From CAYLLN01 sp964384375 (GTDB taxonomy: Bacteria; Planctomycetota; Planctomycetia; Pirellulales; Pirellulaceae), in assembly GCA_964384375.1 (NCBI GenBank), contig CAYLLN010000023.1, forward strand, positions 20,364-84,363: a DNA stretch of 64,000 bases. The letters are read 5' to 3'. How positions within the stretch are numbered: position 1 is the stretch's first letter; each line of letters begins with the position of its first letter. Below are positions 1 through 7,274 of the stretch, piece by piece. The position numbers and the translations under genes were made by a program. Below the pieces are notes generated by a model. It was not told the origin of the DNA, made no database searches, and saw only the letters and a list, made by a program, of their open reading frames with translations.

Positions 1-367
1 CCACGTTCCGGTAGCTGCACACCTACTCCGCGTCGCCTAGCGCCGCGTTCATCTCCCGGCACTTCTCGCCGCCCGTGTTCAGCTCTCTGAACACTTTGTT
101 CAATCTCTCGCCGTTCGGCGCTAAGGCCGCTTAACATCGTCGTCATGTCGCGTTTCGCCTCCGCAACGCCGGCAACCGTTCACAACTCTTGACTGCGCAA
201 ACACTTACTAACAATTTGCCAAGAATTCTTCACGCGCTTTTTGCGTTTGGTATGGTTTCTGCCAATAATCGGAATCATGCCGGTTCAGCCGGTGAGACAC
301 GTTTTGCCGCTTGAACAACGCAACTAGATGGGGCCCTTGGCCCGCGCACCCAAGAGGAGATCCGGCA
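1..367. other. Leader region upstream of the pilin array, no gene seen
   Basis: I see no convincing coding sequence here. The last 180 bases are richer in A and T than the surroundings and end in a purine-rich ribosome binding site (AGGAG) before the first pilin at 368. A sigma-54-like site lies at 248-262. A TTGACT hexamer near 190 has no good -10 partner, so I do not call a second promoter. Confidence 0.5.
248..262 (+). promoter_or_regulatory. Candidate sigma-54 promoter for pilin 1
   Basis: TGGTAT, five bases, then CTGC. The invariant GG (-24) and GC (-12) are at the correct spacing, but three of the other consensus positions differ. It lies 105 bases before the first pilin start. It is weak alone but resembles better sites at 1776, 3360 and 4588 in the same locus. 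Confidence 0.35.
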
Positions 368-811
368 ATGAAGAGTTTGCTTTCCCGCATGTGGCACGAG
401 ACGGACGGCGTGCTGTCGTTTGAATGGACGATGCTCACCAGCCTGCTGACGGTGGGGGTGGTGTCGGGCGTCGCTTCGGTCCGCGATGCCGTTACCGACG
501 AGATGGGGGATCTCGCCCAGGCGATGGTCAGCCTCGATCAGTCGTATGTGGTCGAGCAGCCGCTCGTCATCCGCGTGCATACGCTCGGCGGCGGCTTTGG
601 GGGCGTGAATAGCTCCTTCGGCGGCTCGTTCCCTGGCAGCCAGGTTCCTTCCGGCGCCAGCGGCTCGGCGTTCATCGATTCCAGCAGCTACGACGACTGC
701 ACCCGCGGCGGCATGAAGGTGATCGAGTTCCCGCGCAATCGCGACCGCCAGCCGATCCAGCCGGAAGCCAATCCGCAGCCGGCGTCGGAAGAGACCGCCC
801 CCGCCTTGTAA
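368..811 (+). CDS. Flp-like (Tad) major pilin paralogue 1
   Basis: This 147-residue protein is a class IVb pilin-like subunit, predicted to be cleaved by the prepilin peptidase and assembled by the Tad machinery downstream. The N-terminus has a basic/acidic leader (about residues 1-14) ending in DG, then mature VLSFEW, so Glu is at +5 after the cleavage Gly as in Flp pilins. A hydrophobic helix of about 20 residues follows. The usual Glu-Tyr pair of Flp is Glu-Trp here. The C-terminal part is longer than in classical Flp (50-60 residues), Gly/Ser-rich, and has one cysteine in a DDC motif. It is the longest and most divergent of the seven copies. The start at 368 is chosen for its AGGAG site and the matching N-terminus of the other copies. 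Pilin-like nature is clear; its role as major or minor subunit is not. Confidence 0.8.
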   Translation: MKSLLSRMWHETDGVLSFEWTMLTSLLTVGVVSGVASVRDAVTDEMGDLAQAMVSLDQSYVVEQPLVIRVHTLGGGFGGVNSSFGGSFPGSQVPSGASGSAFIDSSSYDDCTRGGMKVIEFPRNRDRQPIQPEANPQPASEETAPAL

Positions 812-1017
812 GAGAGGAAGCGCTGTAAAGGTGGCGAAACGTCAACACGTTGTTGCCTCCGTTGATCAAACACCACATCCAACACGCCCGTGCTCGCGGC
901 GGCTTGCCGTGCCGAAAATAACTGGTGAAAGTGTGCCCTTTCGCCAGCGAAAACCGGCACCCGCGGAATAAACCATTCCGCTGGAATTGCAGCTGCCAGA
1001 ATGCACGGAAAACACGG

Positions 1018-1056
1018 CTCCGCGGCTCATGCCAAGGCATGGACCGCGGAGTTTTT
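1018..1056 (+). terminator. Intrinsic terminator after pilin 1
   Basis: A strong hairpin has outer arms CTCCGCGG and CCGCGGAG and inner arms CATGC and GCATG, followed by TTTTT at 1052-1056. It lies in the 556-base gap between pilins 1 and 2 (812-1367), in which I see no gene. It should isolate pilin 1 transcription from pilin 2. Confidence 0.7.
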
Positions 1057-1238
1057 CTATTCGCAAACTGCCGCGACGCGTAAACATTCTGTTTCGCCAG
1101 GCATGCGCCCCGTGTTTCGTGCGGACAACACTTGGCGGAAACGCCACGCCGCCAACCACACCTTCCCCCTATCGTAAGACCAAGCCGCGGCACTCTTTAC
1201 CGCCCGAGCGCAAGGAATTTTCGGCCAAGACTTTTCCC

Positions 1239-1254
1239 CGGCACACCCTGTGCT
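1239..1254 (+). promoter_or_regulatory. Candidate sigma-54 promoter for pilin 2
   Basis: CGGCAC, five bases, then GTGCT. GG and GC are correctly spaced and the CAC and TGCT parts match the -24/-12 consensus. It lies after the terminator at 1018 and 113 bases before the pilin 2 start. Confidence 0.4.
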
Positions 1255-1367
1255 TATTGCGTGGCCACGAGAAAGTCGGCGCTCGCGGCACAACGAGCGG
1301 CGACGGGGCCGCCCATTGTCGGGCGCTCCACACGTGTTTTCTGTGTTCCTGGTACAAGGAGTCTTGG

Positions 1368-1700
1368 ATGAAGAACGTTCTGTCTCGCATGTGGAAGGAA
1401 GAGGACGGCGTCCTCTCCTTCGAGTGGGTCCTTCTGGTGACCCTGCTCACGATCGGCATCGTGTCCGGCCTGGCCGGCGCTCGCGATGCGATCATCGATG
1501 AATTGGGCGACGTCGCCCAGGCCATGTTGGCCCTCGATCAGTCGTACACGATCGACTTCCCGTTGGCGGTCCTCGTGCACACCTCGAGCACCAGCTCGGC
1601 CAGCGACAGCTCGTTCATCGACGCGCTGATCTACGTGGACTGCGGCCGCACGACCTTCGCCGGTCAGACCCCGCAGACCGTTCTGGACAGCGATTCGTAG
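1368..1700 (+). CDS. Flp-like (Tad) pilin paralogue 2
   Basis: This 110-residue pilin has the leader MKNVLSRMWKEEDG, predicted mature start VLSFEW with Glu+5, and a hydrophobic segment to about residue 40. A conserved stretch rich in acidic residues (DAIIDELGDVAQAML) follows. The C-terminal region differs from its neighbours but ends in the shared FIDAL...DCGR motif with the only cysteine. The start at 1368 is preceded by AAGGAGTCTTGG; almost the same leader precedes cpaB and cpaF. The open frame runs upstream to 987, but that extension spans the terminator and has no pilin features. Confidence 0.85.
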   Translation: MKNVLSRMWKEEDGVLSFEWVLLVTLLTIGIVSGLAGARDAIIDELGDVAQAMLALDQSYTIDFPLAVLVHTSSTSSASDSSFIDALIYVDCGRTTFAGQTPQTVLDSDS

Positions 1701-1730
1701 TCGATCGGGCATCGTCCTTATCGTCCCTGG

Positions 1731-1771
1731 GCTTGCCCGCTCCGCATTTGCGGCCGGGCAGGCTCCTTTTT
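1731..1771 (+). terminator. Intrinsic terminator after pilin 2
   Basis: Arms GCTTGCCCG and CGGGCAGGC enclose an inner hairpin CCGC-ATTT-GCGG. TTTTT follows at 1767-1771. It ends 30-70 bases after the pilin 2 stop and directly precedes a sigma-54-like site. Confidence 0.7.
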
Positions 1772-1775
1772 GCTC

Positions 1776-1791
1776 TGGAACTTTCTCTGCT
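1776..1791 (+). promoter_or_regulatory. Candidate sigma-54 promoter for pilins 3-6
   Basis: TGGAAC, five bases, then CTGCT. Only two positions depart from TGGCAC-N5-TTGCT. It starts four bases after the T-tract of the preceding terminator and 28 bases before the pilin 3 start, which leaves a short leader. Confidence 0.5.
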
Positions 1792-1818
1792 GGATCGCTC
1801 GACCAATAAGGCTCGACT

Positions 1819-2178
1819 ATGCGACATCCTCTGGCCCGCGTGTGGAACGAAACCGACGGCGTCCTCTCGTTCGAGTGGACGATCCTCCTGACGCTGCTTG
1901 TAATCGGCGTTATCGCTGGGCTGGCAGGGGCTCGCAACGCAATCATCGACGAACTGGGGGATGCAGCGCAGGCAATGCTGGCCCTCGATCACTCGTATGA
2001 ACTCGACAGCCCGCTATCGCTCTTGATCGACATTGACGGCGGCGGAGGACCTGCCCTGCCCGTGGAGGTCGGCGCTGCTGCCGGTTCAGAATTTATCGAC
2101 GCCCAGGTATTTCAAGACTGCGGCCGCGGAGCCGCGATTCCCGGCGAACAAGCCGGCCAAACGGACGTCAACTCATAG
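1819..2178 (+). CDS. Flp-like (Tad) pilin paralogue 3
   Basis: This 119-residue pilin has leader MRHPLARVWNETDG, mature VLSFEW and the same hydrophobic helix as its neighbours. The variable C-terminal part carries a GGGG run and a QDCGRG motif with the single cysteine. It is probably the first gene of a unit with pilins 4-6, because no terminator or promoter-like site is seen until after pilin 6. Confidence 0.85.
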   Translation: MRHPLARVWNETDGVLSFEWTILLTLLVIGVIAGLAGARNAIIDELGDAAQAMLALDHSYELDSPLSLLIDIDGGGGPALPVEVGAAAGSEFIDAQVFQDCGRGAAIPGEQAGQTDVNS

Positions 2179-2237
2179 TTTCTTCGTCGCAACAAATCAC
2201 CACTGACTAATCCCTCAACACGCGGAAAACAGGCCTC

Positions 2238-2582
2238 ATGTCCCTGAAAATCAACCAAATCTGGAAGGATGAGGATGGCGTGCTCTCCTTCGAATGGACA
2301 CTGCTCTTGACGCTGCTCGTGATCGGGATTGTGGCCGGATTAGCCGGGGCCCGCGATGCGATCATCGACGAATTCGGCGATGCCGCTCAGGGGATGCTCG
2401 CTCTCGATCAGTCGATGACGATCGATCACCCGCTTTCGATCCAGGTTCACAACAACGAGGTGAGCGCCGCCAGCGACTCTTCGTTCGTCGATGCGCTTCT
2501 GTACGGCGATTGCCCGCGAGCCGACTTCCTCCCCGGCCAAGCGCCCCAATTGGTCGATGACGGCATCGACGAATCGCCCTAG
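2238..2582 (+). CDS. Flp-like (Tad) pilin paralogue 4
   Basis: This 114-residue pilin has leader MSLKINQIWKDEDG and mature VLSFEW. The conserved DAIIDEFGDAAQGML segment follows the membrane helix. The C-terminal half ends with FVDALLYGDCPR, so the usual CGR is CPR here; this cysteine is again the only one. It lies 59 bases after pilin 3 with no intervening signal. Confidence 0.85.
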   Translation: MSLKINQIWKDEDGVLSFEWTLLLTLLVIGIVAGLAGARDAIIDEFGDAAQGMLALDQSMTIDHPLSIQVHNNEVSAASDSSFVDALLYGDCPRADFLPGQAPQLVDDGIDESP

Positions 2583-2628
2583 TTCGCTGCACCTCCCATC
2601 CGCTCAGGCATTCACCCTTACAACTCCC

Positions 2629-2994
2629 ATGAAATCGACCCTGATCCAACTCTGGCGCGAGGAAGACGGCGTTCTGTCGTTCGAGTGGACGCTTCTCCTC
2701 ACGCTGCTCGTCATCGGCATCGTCGGCGGCGTGGCTGGCGCACGCGACGCGATCATCGACGAACTCGGCGATGTGGCACAAGTTATGCTCGCTGTCGATC
2801 AGTCGTACACGCTCGCGTTCCCGCTGCAGGTCAACGTGCATACGTCGGCCACCAGCTCGGCGAGCAACTCCAGCTTCATCGACGCTCTGCTCTATGAAGA
2901 TTGCGGTTCGACGTTCCCTGGCCCGCCGGATCAACAGCCCGGCCCCGCCATTCCGATCGACGACTTCAATCCCGGTCAAGACGACTTCGGCTAA
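2629..2994 (+). CDS. Flp-like (Tad) pilin paralogue 5
   Basis: This 121-residue pilin has leader MKSTLIQLWREEDG, mature VLSFEW, and a variable region closest to that of pilin 2 (HTSATSSASNSSFIDALLYEDCG). The tail after the cysteine is proline-rich and acidic. The start at 2629 aligns with the other copies; an open frame running upstream into pilin 4 is not credible. Confidence 0.85.
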   Translation: MKSTLIQLWREEDGVLSFEWTLLLTLLVIGIVGGVAGARDAIIDELGDVAQVMLAVDQSYTLAFPLQVNVHTSATSSASNSSFIDALLYEDCGSTFPGPPDQQPGPAIPIDDFNPGQDDFG

Positions 2995-3021
2995 TCGCAC
3001 CTCCGCTTGGAAACTCATCTC

Positions 3022-3348
3022 ATGAAACGCCTTCTCGCGCTCTGGACCGAAGACGATGGCGTCCTCTCGTTCGAGTGGACGCTGCTCCTCACGCTGCTCA
3101 CCATCGGCATCGTTGCCGGGCTAGCTGCGGCCCGCGATGCCATCATCGACGAGCTCGGCGACGTGGCCGAAGCCGCCCAGGCCTTTGACCAGAGTTACAG
3201 CCTGGACGACTTCGACGTTCCTGGCATCTTCACCAACAACCCCAGCATCTACACGGAAGGACCGGAAGATCGGGTCTATCAGGACTGCGGCCGCACGAAC
3301 GCTCCAACCGGACAGACCCCGCAGCAAGTGACCGATTCGCCGTCGTAA
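3022..3348 (+). CDS. Flp-like (Tad) pilin paralogue 6
   Basis: This 108-residue pilin has leader MKRLLALWTEDDG and mature VLSFEW. Its C-terminal domain is shorter and shares only the YQDCGRTN motif with the others. The start at 3022 is preferred over an ATG at 3007 because the 13-residue leader then matches its paralogues. It is 27 bases after pilin 5. Confidence 0.85.
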   Translation: MKRLLALWTEDDGVLSFEWTLLLTLLTIGIVAGLAAARDAIIDELGDVAEAAQAFDQSYSLDDFDVPGIFTNNPSIYTEGPEDRVYQDCGRTNAPTGQTPQQVTDSPS

Positions 3349-3359
3349 TCACCGCGGTT

Positions 3360-3375
3360 TGGCCCGCGGGTTGCA
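3360..3375 (+). promoter_or_regulatory. Candidate sigma-54 promoter for pilin 7
   Basis: TGGCCC, five bases, then TTGCA: one mismatch to TGGCAC-N5-TTGCA. Transcription would start near 3386 and give a leader of about 23 bases that contains a GAGGAGAGG ribosome binding site. Confidence 0.55.
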
Positions 3376-3408
3376 TTTCACTTCTGACGACGAGGAGAGG
3401 CTGGCTCC

Positions 3409-3720
3409 ATGACTCGATTCCTCCACAAAATGTGGCACGAAGACGACGGCGTACTCTCGTTCGAGTGGACGCTGGTCGTGGTGCTGCTGGTGTTTGGCAT
3501 CATCGCCGGCCTGGGGGCCGCCCGCGACGTCATCATCGACGAGCTGGGGGACACGGCCGAGGCGGTGCTCGCCTTTGACCAGTCGTACTCGTTCGCGGGG
3601 ATTCCGATTCTCGGCATACCGCCTAGCGAGTACGACGACCAGCTCGGGACCGTGGTTGATTGCGGTCGCAGCACCGCGATTCCGACGGTTCCGGCCGACG
3701 ACTCGTCGGACGGGGGCTAA
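3409..3720 (+). CDS. Flp-like (Tad) pilin paralogue 7
   Basis: This 103-residue pilin, the shortest of the seven, has leader MTRFLHKMWHEDDG and mature VLSFEW. Its helix (TLVVVLLVFGIIAGLGAARD) is the most divergent in the array. The C-terminal domain ends with VVDCGRST and an acidic tail. It is the last pilin before the prepilin peptidase and has its own strong ribosome binding site. Confidence 0.85.
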   Translation: MTRFLHKMWHEDDGVLSFEWTLVVVLLVFGIIAGLGAARDVIIDELGDTAEAVLAFDQSYSFAGIPILGIPPSEYDDQLGTVVDCGRSTAIPTVPADDSSDGG

Positions 3721-3745
3721 TTGCACTGACTCGATTCGCAAACGG

Positions 3746-3814
3746 TCAGCACTGACTGGGGAGCCAGTGCTGATCGGATGACGAGCGACGGCACACAGAG
3801 TGTGCCTACTACTT
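3746..3814. repeat. Two palindromes between pilin 7 and tadV
   Basis: The first is a hairpin with 9-bp arms TCAGCACTG/CAGTGCTGA (3746-3773). The second, at 3789-3814, contains GGCACACAGAGTGTGCC followed by TACTACTT; a copy differing at one base lies at 54326-54351. No T-tract follows the first hairpin, so neither is called a terminator. Confidence 0.65.
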
Positions 3815-3857
3815 CGCGCTCCCCGCTTATCTCATCCTTAGCGAGGACGCACGCGCC

Positions 3858-4394
3858 ATGCACGTGGGCTATGACCTGGCCGCAACGCTCGCCGTTTTCA
3901 CGGCGATTGCGGCGATTCTCGACTATCGCACGAAGAAAATCCCCAATTGGCTGACCGTCTCGGCAGCCGTCCTGGGACTTGCGTATTCGACCTTCGCGCC
4001 GCACGGCATTGGGCCGCTGTGGGCACTGGCCGGTTTTGCCGTGGGTTTCTCGTTGCTCCTTTTGCCGTGGCTGCTCGGAGGCGGCGGCATGGGGGACGTA
4101 AAGCTGCTCGCTGCTTTGGGCGTGTGGCTGGGGCCGCTGACCATCCTGATTGCTTTCGGCGTCGCTGCGATGTTTGCCGCGTTCGGCGCAATCACCATCA
4201 TGGCCGCCAGTGCCGTAACCGACGGATTCTCCGTCACGAAGCGGCGCTATGCCTCGGCTTCCAGTGAGGGTGGCTCAACCTCTGATGGCTCTCCACCACG
4301 CAAGATCCGCCGAGTTCTGCCATTCGCTGTGCCCGTTGCCATCAGCACGTGGCTGGTGCTGGCATGGATGCTGCTACGGAGTCAGGGGCTGTAG
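3858..4394 (+). CDS. tadV: Tad prepilin peptidase, TadV/CpaA-type (A24 family)
   Basis: This 178-residue inner-membrane aspartic peptidase should cleave the leaders of the seven pilins upstream. It has only the peptidase part of the A24 family and no methylase domain, as usual for TadV/CpaA. The two catalytic aspartates are visible: Asp22 in LDYRTKKIPN and Asp80 in the GMGD motif of GGGMGDVKLL. Several hydrophobic spans follow. The C-terminus carries a polar Ser-rich loop and one last membrane span. It lies 137 bases after pilin 7 and is the only prepilin peptidase in the window. Confidence 0.88.
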   Translation: MHVGYDLAATLAVFTAIAAILDYRTKKIPNWLTVSAAVLGLAYSTFAPHGIGPLWALAGFAVGFSLLLLPWLLGGGGMGDVKLLAALGVWLGPLTILIAFGVAAMFAAFGAITIMAASAVTDGFSVTKRRYASASSEGGSTSDGSPPRKIRRVLPFAVPVAISTWLVLAWMLLRSQGL

Positions 4395-4718
4395 GGGTAG
4401 ATGGTGGGCAGGGGACAGAAGACAGAAAACAGAGGACAGAGAATGGCGAATTCACTTCGGAATCAAAATCAACGGCCCCCGGTGTTCGCTTCCGGCGGAC
4501 ATGCCGCGCCATCGCACGCTGCCAAATCGAAACACGCGGCGATGCGATTAGGCGACACGGGTCGCCTTCTTCCAGGGGAAACCGCCCTGGCATCCCATTT
4601 GCTTCTTCCTAGCGGCACGATTTCCGTTCGACAACTTCCGCAAACATCGCCGGCATCCACGCAGGCATAACCGCAACCATCCGACCATCACGCACCCATC
4701 GTGCTCAGGAGTCTTGAC
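4395..4718. other. Intergenic region between tadV and cpaB
   Basis: No gene is seen. At 4411-4440 there is a purine-rich run of GACAGA-type repeats like the one at 61510-61543. A good sigma-54-type site lies at 4588. The region ends in CAGGAG, six bases before the cpaB start. Confidence 0.5.
4588..4603 (+). promoter_or_regulatory. Candidate sigma-54 promoter for cpaB-cpaF-tadB
   Basis: TGGCAT, five bases, then TTGCT: one mismatch from the -24/-12 consensus. It lies 115 bases upstream of the cpaB start and would transcribe the assembly genes. Confidence 0.55.
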
Positions 4719-5738
4719 GTGAAACGTATCAGCCCCGCAACCGTGACCTTTGGCGTCATGGCGGTCGTGCTCGGCCTCGTGGCCGCGTACATCGTTCGCC
4801 AGTCGATGCAGAAGCCGCCCGTCGTGGAGGTTCCTGCTCCGCCGCCTCCCGTCGTTCCGCAGCCCGAACGGGTCTCGGTCGTTTTCGCAAAGGCGAACCT
4901 GCCGAAGAACGCTCGCATCACCGCGGACGACGTATTCGTCGGCTTCGTCGGGAAGGAAGCGAAGGCCGCCACCGGGACATTCCGCGATAAGCCGCTGGCC
5001 GAAGGACGCATCACCAACCAAGTGATTCGCGCCGGCCAAGCGATTCGCGACGAATACCTGCTTGCCATCGGTGAAGGGTTGCCCGACCTGGCCGAACGCC
5101 TCCCTGCCGGACATCGTGCCGTGACGATCGAAGTTCAGGGGGCCGACACCGGCGGCAAGAAGTTGGCGGAAGGGGATCACGTCGATCTCGCCATGACCGT
5201 CGAAGGGACGCATCCCGATCTGGGCGAAGTGATGACCCGCACGCTGCTCAGAAATGTCCTCGTCGTCGATGCCAATGCCAACCGACCGCTCGTCCGAAGG
5301 GCTCCGAAAATGGAAGACCCGCAGCCGACGATGATCACCGTGGCCGTGGTTCCCGCTGATGCCAACAAGCTGATCGTTGCCGAACGAACGGGGACGCTCG
5401 TCGCCACGCTGGTCAGTGCCCAGGATGTCGATGCTCCTGCCGACTCGAACGATGACACGATCACCCGCCGGCAATTGCTCGGCCTCAAAGAAGTCGTGCC
5501 GCCGAAGAAGTACACGATCGAGAAGTGGTCCGGTGGAAACGTCCGCGTGATCGAGATGAGCGACGACCGGATTCGGGAGTCGCGCGATGTCTCGGCCGGC
5601 CGGCGCGAAGCGACAATTGAAGCCCCGGCGCCGATTGACAACAAGAGTGCCGCGGCAATTCCGGCCGTGACCGCCCCGATCCCCAGTGGTGTCCAGTTGC
5701 CTGCCGCGTTTGCGGCAGCTGAAGAAGCGGTTCGCTAA
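4719..5738 (+). CDS. cpaB: Flp pilus assembly protein CpaB/RcpC
   Basis: This 339-residue protein has an N-terminal membrane anchor (about residues 6-28), a proline-rich linker, and a SAF domain (about 45-115) that includes LPKNARITADDV. An RcpC-type domain follows (AVTIEVQGADTGG..LAEGDHVDLAM). CpaB/RcpC acts at the periplasmic side of Tad pilus assembly with the secretin. The GTG at 4719 is preferred over the GTG at 4701 because it sits six bases after AGGAGTCTTG-like sequence, the same spacing seen for pilin 2. The C-terminal third is low in motifs and rich in Ala, Pro and Glu. No secretin gene follows, unlike many Tad loci. Confidence 0.85.
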   Translation: MKRISPATVTFGVMAVVLGLVAAYIVRQSMQKPPVVEVPAPPPPVVPQPERVSVVFAKANLPKNARITADDVFVGFVGKEAKAATGTFRDKPLAEGRITNQVIRAGQAIRDEYLLAIGEGLPDLAERLPAGHRAVTIEVQGADTGGKKLAEGDHVDLAMTVEGTHPDLGEVMTRTLLRNVLVVDANANRPLVRRAPKMEDPQPTMITVAVVPADANKLIVAERTGTLVATLVSAQDVDAPADSNDDTITRRQLLGLKEVVPPKKYTIEKWSGGNVRVIEMSDDRIRESRDVSAGRREATIEAPAPIDNKSAAAIPAVTAPIPSGVQLPAAFAAAEEAVR

Positions 5739-5801
5739 ACGCGACTGCATTTCCTGTCCCTTTCCTAGCGAATCGCGACGAGTCACCACGGAGTCTTGGA
5801 T

Positions 5802-7274
5802 ATGTTCCTCAAGTCGTTCCGCACGGCCAACGGCAATGGCAACGGGCACGGCAATGGCCATGCGAATGGAAATGGTCATGGCAACGGCCACGGCAATGGA
5901 CTCGGGCACCACGACACACTCGTGGCCAGCGAAACCCACGAAGCCGAATTCCAACGCCTGAAGACCGGCATCCATCGCGAACTGCTCGACTCGCTCGACT
6001 TGTCGCGAATTACCGGACTGTCGGATGCCGAGCTGCGCGACGACATCCGCCGCCTGGCGGAAGGGATGCTCAAAACCCGCGGCCGCAAGCTGCCGACGAT
6101 CGACGAGGACCGCCTTGTCGAGGAGCTGATCGCCGAGTCTTTCGGCCTGGGCCCACTCGAACCGTATATGCAGGACCCGGACGTGACCGACATCCTGGTC
6201 AACGGTCCGCACGAGGTGTATGTCGAACGGCTTGGTCGCTTGCAAGAGACGAACACGGTCTTTGCCGACGACGAGCATTTGCTGCAAATCATTCAGCGCG
6301 TCGCCGCCCGTGTCGGCCGCCGGATCGACGAACATTCGCCGATGGTCGATGCCCGACTGCCCGACGGCAGCCGTGTGAATGCCATCATTCCGCCGCTCGC
6401 TCTGGGTGGGCCGGTGCTCTCGATTCGCCGCTTTGGCCACAAACCGCTGCAAGTCGCCGACTTGCTCGTGCGTGGCTCGGTCTGCCCCGAAATGCTCCGG
6501 CTGATCGAAGCAGCCGTCGAGGGGCGGATCAACGTCCTCATCAGCGGCGGTACCGGCGCCGGCAAGACGACGTTCCTCAACAACGTCTCGAAATTCATCC
6601 CGGCCAACGAACGCCTGGTGACGATCGAAGACTCGGCGGAACTCCTCCTGCAACGCAAACACGTGGTGAAGCTCGAAACGCGGCCCAAGAGCGCCGAAGG
6701 GACCGCCGAAGTCGCCCAGCGCGATCTCGTGCGAAACGCCCTCCGCATGCGGCCCGACCGCATCATCCTGGGCGAAGTCCGCGGCGGTGAAGCCCTCGAC
6801 ATGCTGCAGGCGATGAACACCGGCCACGAAGGCTCGCTCACCACGATCCACGCCAACGACACGCGAGACGCTCTCTCGCGGCTCGAAGTGATGGTCAGCA
6901 TGGCGGGCTTCGACCTGCCGGTGGCCGTCACCCGGCGGTACATCGCCTCGGCGATCACGCTCATCGTCCACCTCGCTCGCATTAAAGGGGGCGTTCGCCG
7001 CGTGATGCGAATCAGCGAGATCACCGCTCTGGATAGCGGCGACTACGCGATTCAAGACCTGTTCGGGTTCCAGCAAACCGGCATCGACGACCGCGGCATC
7101 GCCCGCGGCCACTTCTATGCCACCGGCAACAAGCCCGCCTTCTCGCGCCGCCTGGCCGAGATCGGCATCGAGCTCCCCGATGCGCTCTTCGCCCAGCGGA
7201 AACTGACCGCCGACAGCGCGATTGGCCCGATGAGCTATGCCCAACCGGCCGACCAGCAGGAGGAGCACGCATGA
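5802..7274 (+). CDS. cpaF: Tad secretion ATPase CpaF/TadA (GspE family)
   Basis: This 490-residue cytoplasmic ATPase powers pilus assembly. The Walker A motif GGTGAGKT is at about residues 249-256. The Walker B region is RIILGEVRGGEALDM, followed by the family's GSLTTIHAND. An N-terminal CpaF domain precedes these. The first 35 residues are a low-complexity stretch of Asn-Gly and His-Gly pairs, not a usual part of CpaF. ATG 5802 is preferred over TTG 5796 because of its spacing from GGAG. The end overlaps tadB by four bases (ATGA). Confidence 0.93.
   Translation: MFLKSFRTANGNGNGHGNGHANGNGHGNGHGNGLGHHDTLVASETHEAEFQRLKTGIHRELLDSLDLSRITGLSDAELRDDIRRLAEGMLKTRGRKLPTIDEDRLVEELIAESFGLGPLEPYMQDPDVTDILVNGPHEVYVERLGRLQETNTVFADDEHLLQIIQRVAARVGRRIDEHSPMVDARLPDGSRVNAIIPPLALGGPVLSIRRFGHKPLQVADLLVRGSVCPEMLRLIEAAVEGRINVLISGGTGAGKTTFLNNVSKFIPANERLVTIEDSAELLLQRKHVVKLETRPKSAEGTAEVAQRDLVRNALRMRPDRIILGEVRGGEALDMLQAMNTGHEGSLTTIHANDTRDALSRLEVMVSMAGFDLPVAVTRRYIASAITLIVHLARIKGGVRRVMRISEITALDSGDYAIQDLFGFQQTGIDDRGIARGHFYATGNKPAFSRRLAEIGIELPDALFAQRKLTADSAIGPMSYAQPADQQEEHA

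Noticed and set aside
987..1367. N-terminal extension of pilin 2
   Set aside because: It runs through the terminator at 1018 and the sigma-54 site, and other pilins lack it.
3760..3775. Further sigma-54-like site before tadV
   Set aside because: The GG-to-GC spacing is one base short, and the sequence is part of a hairpin.
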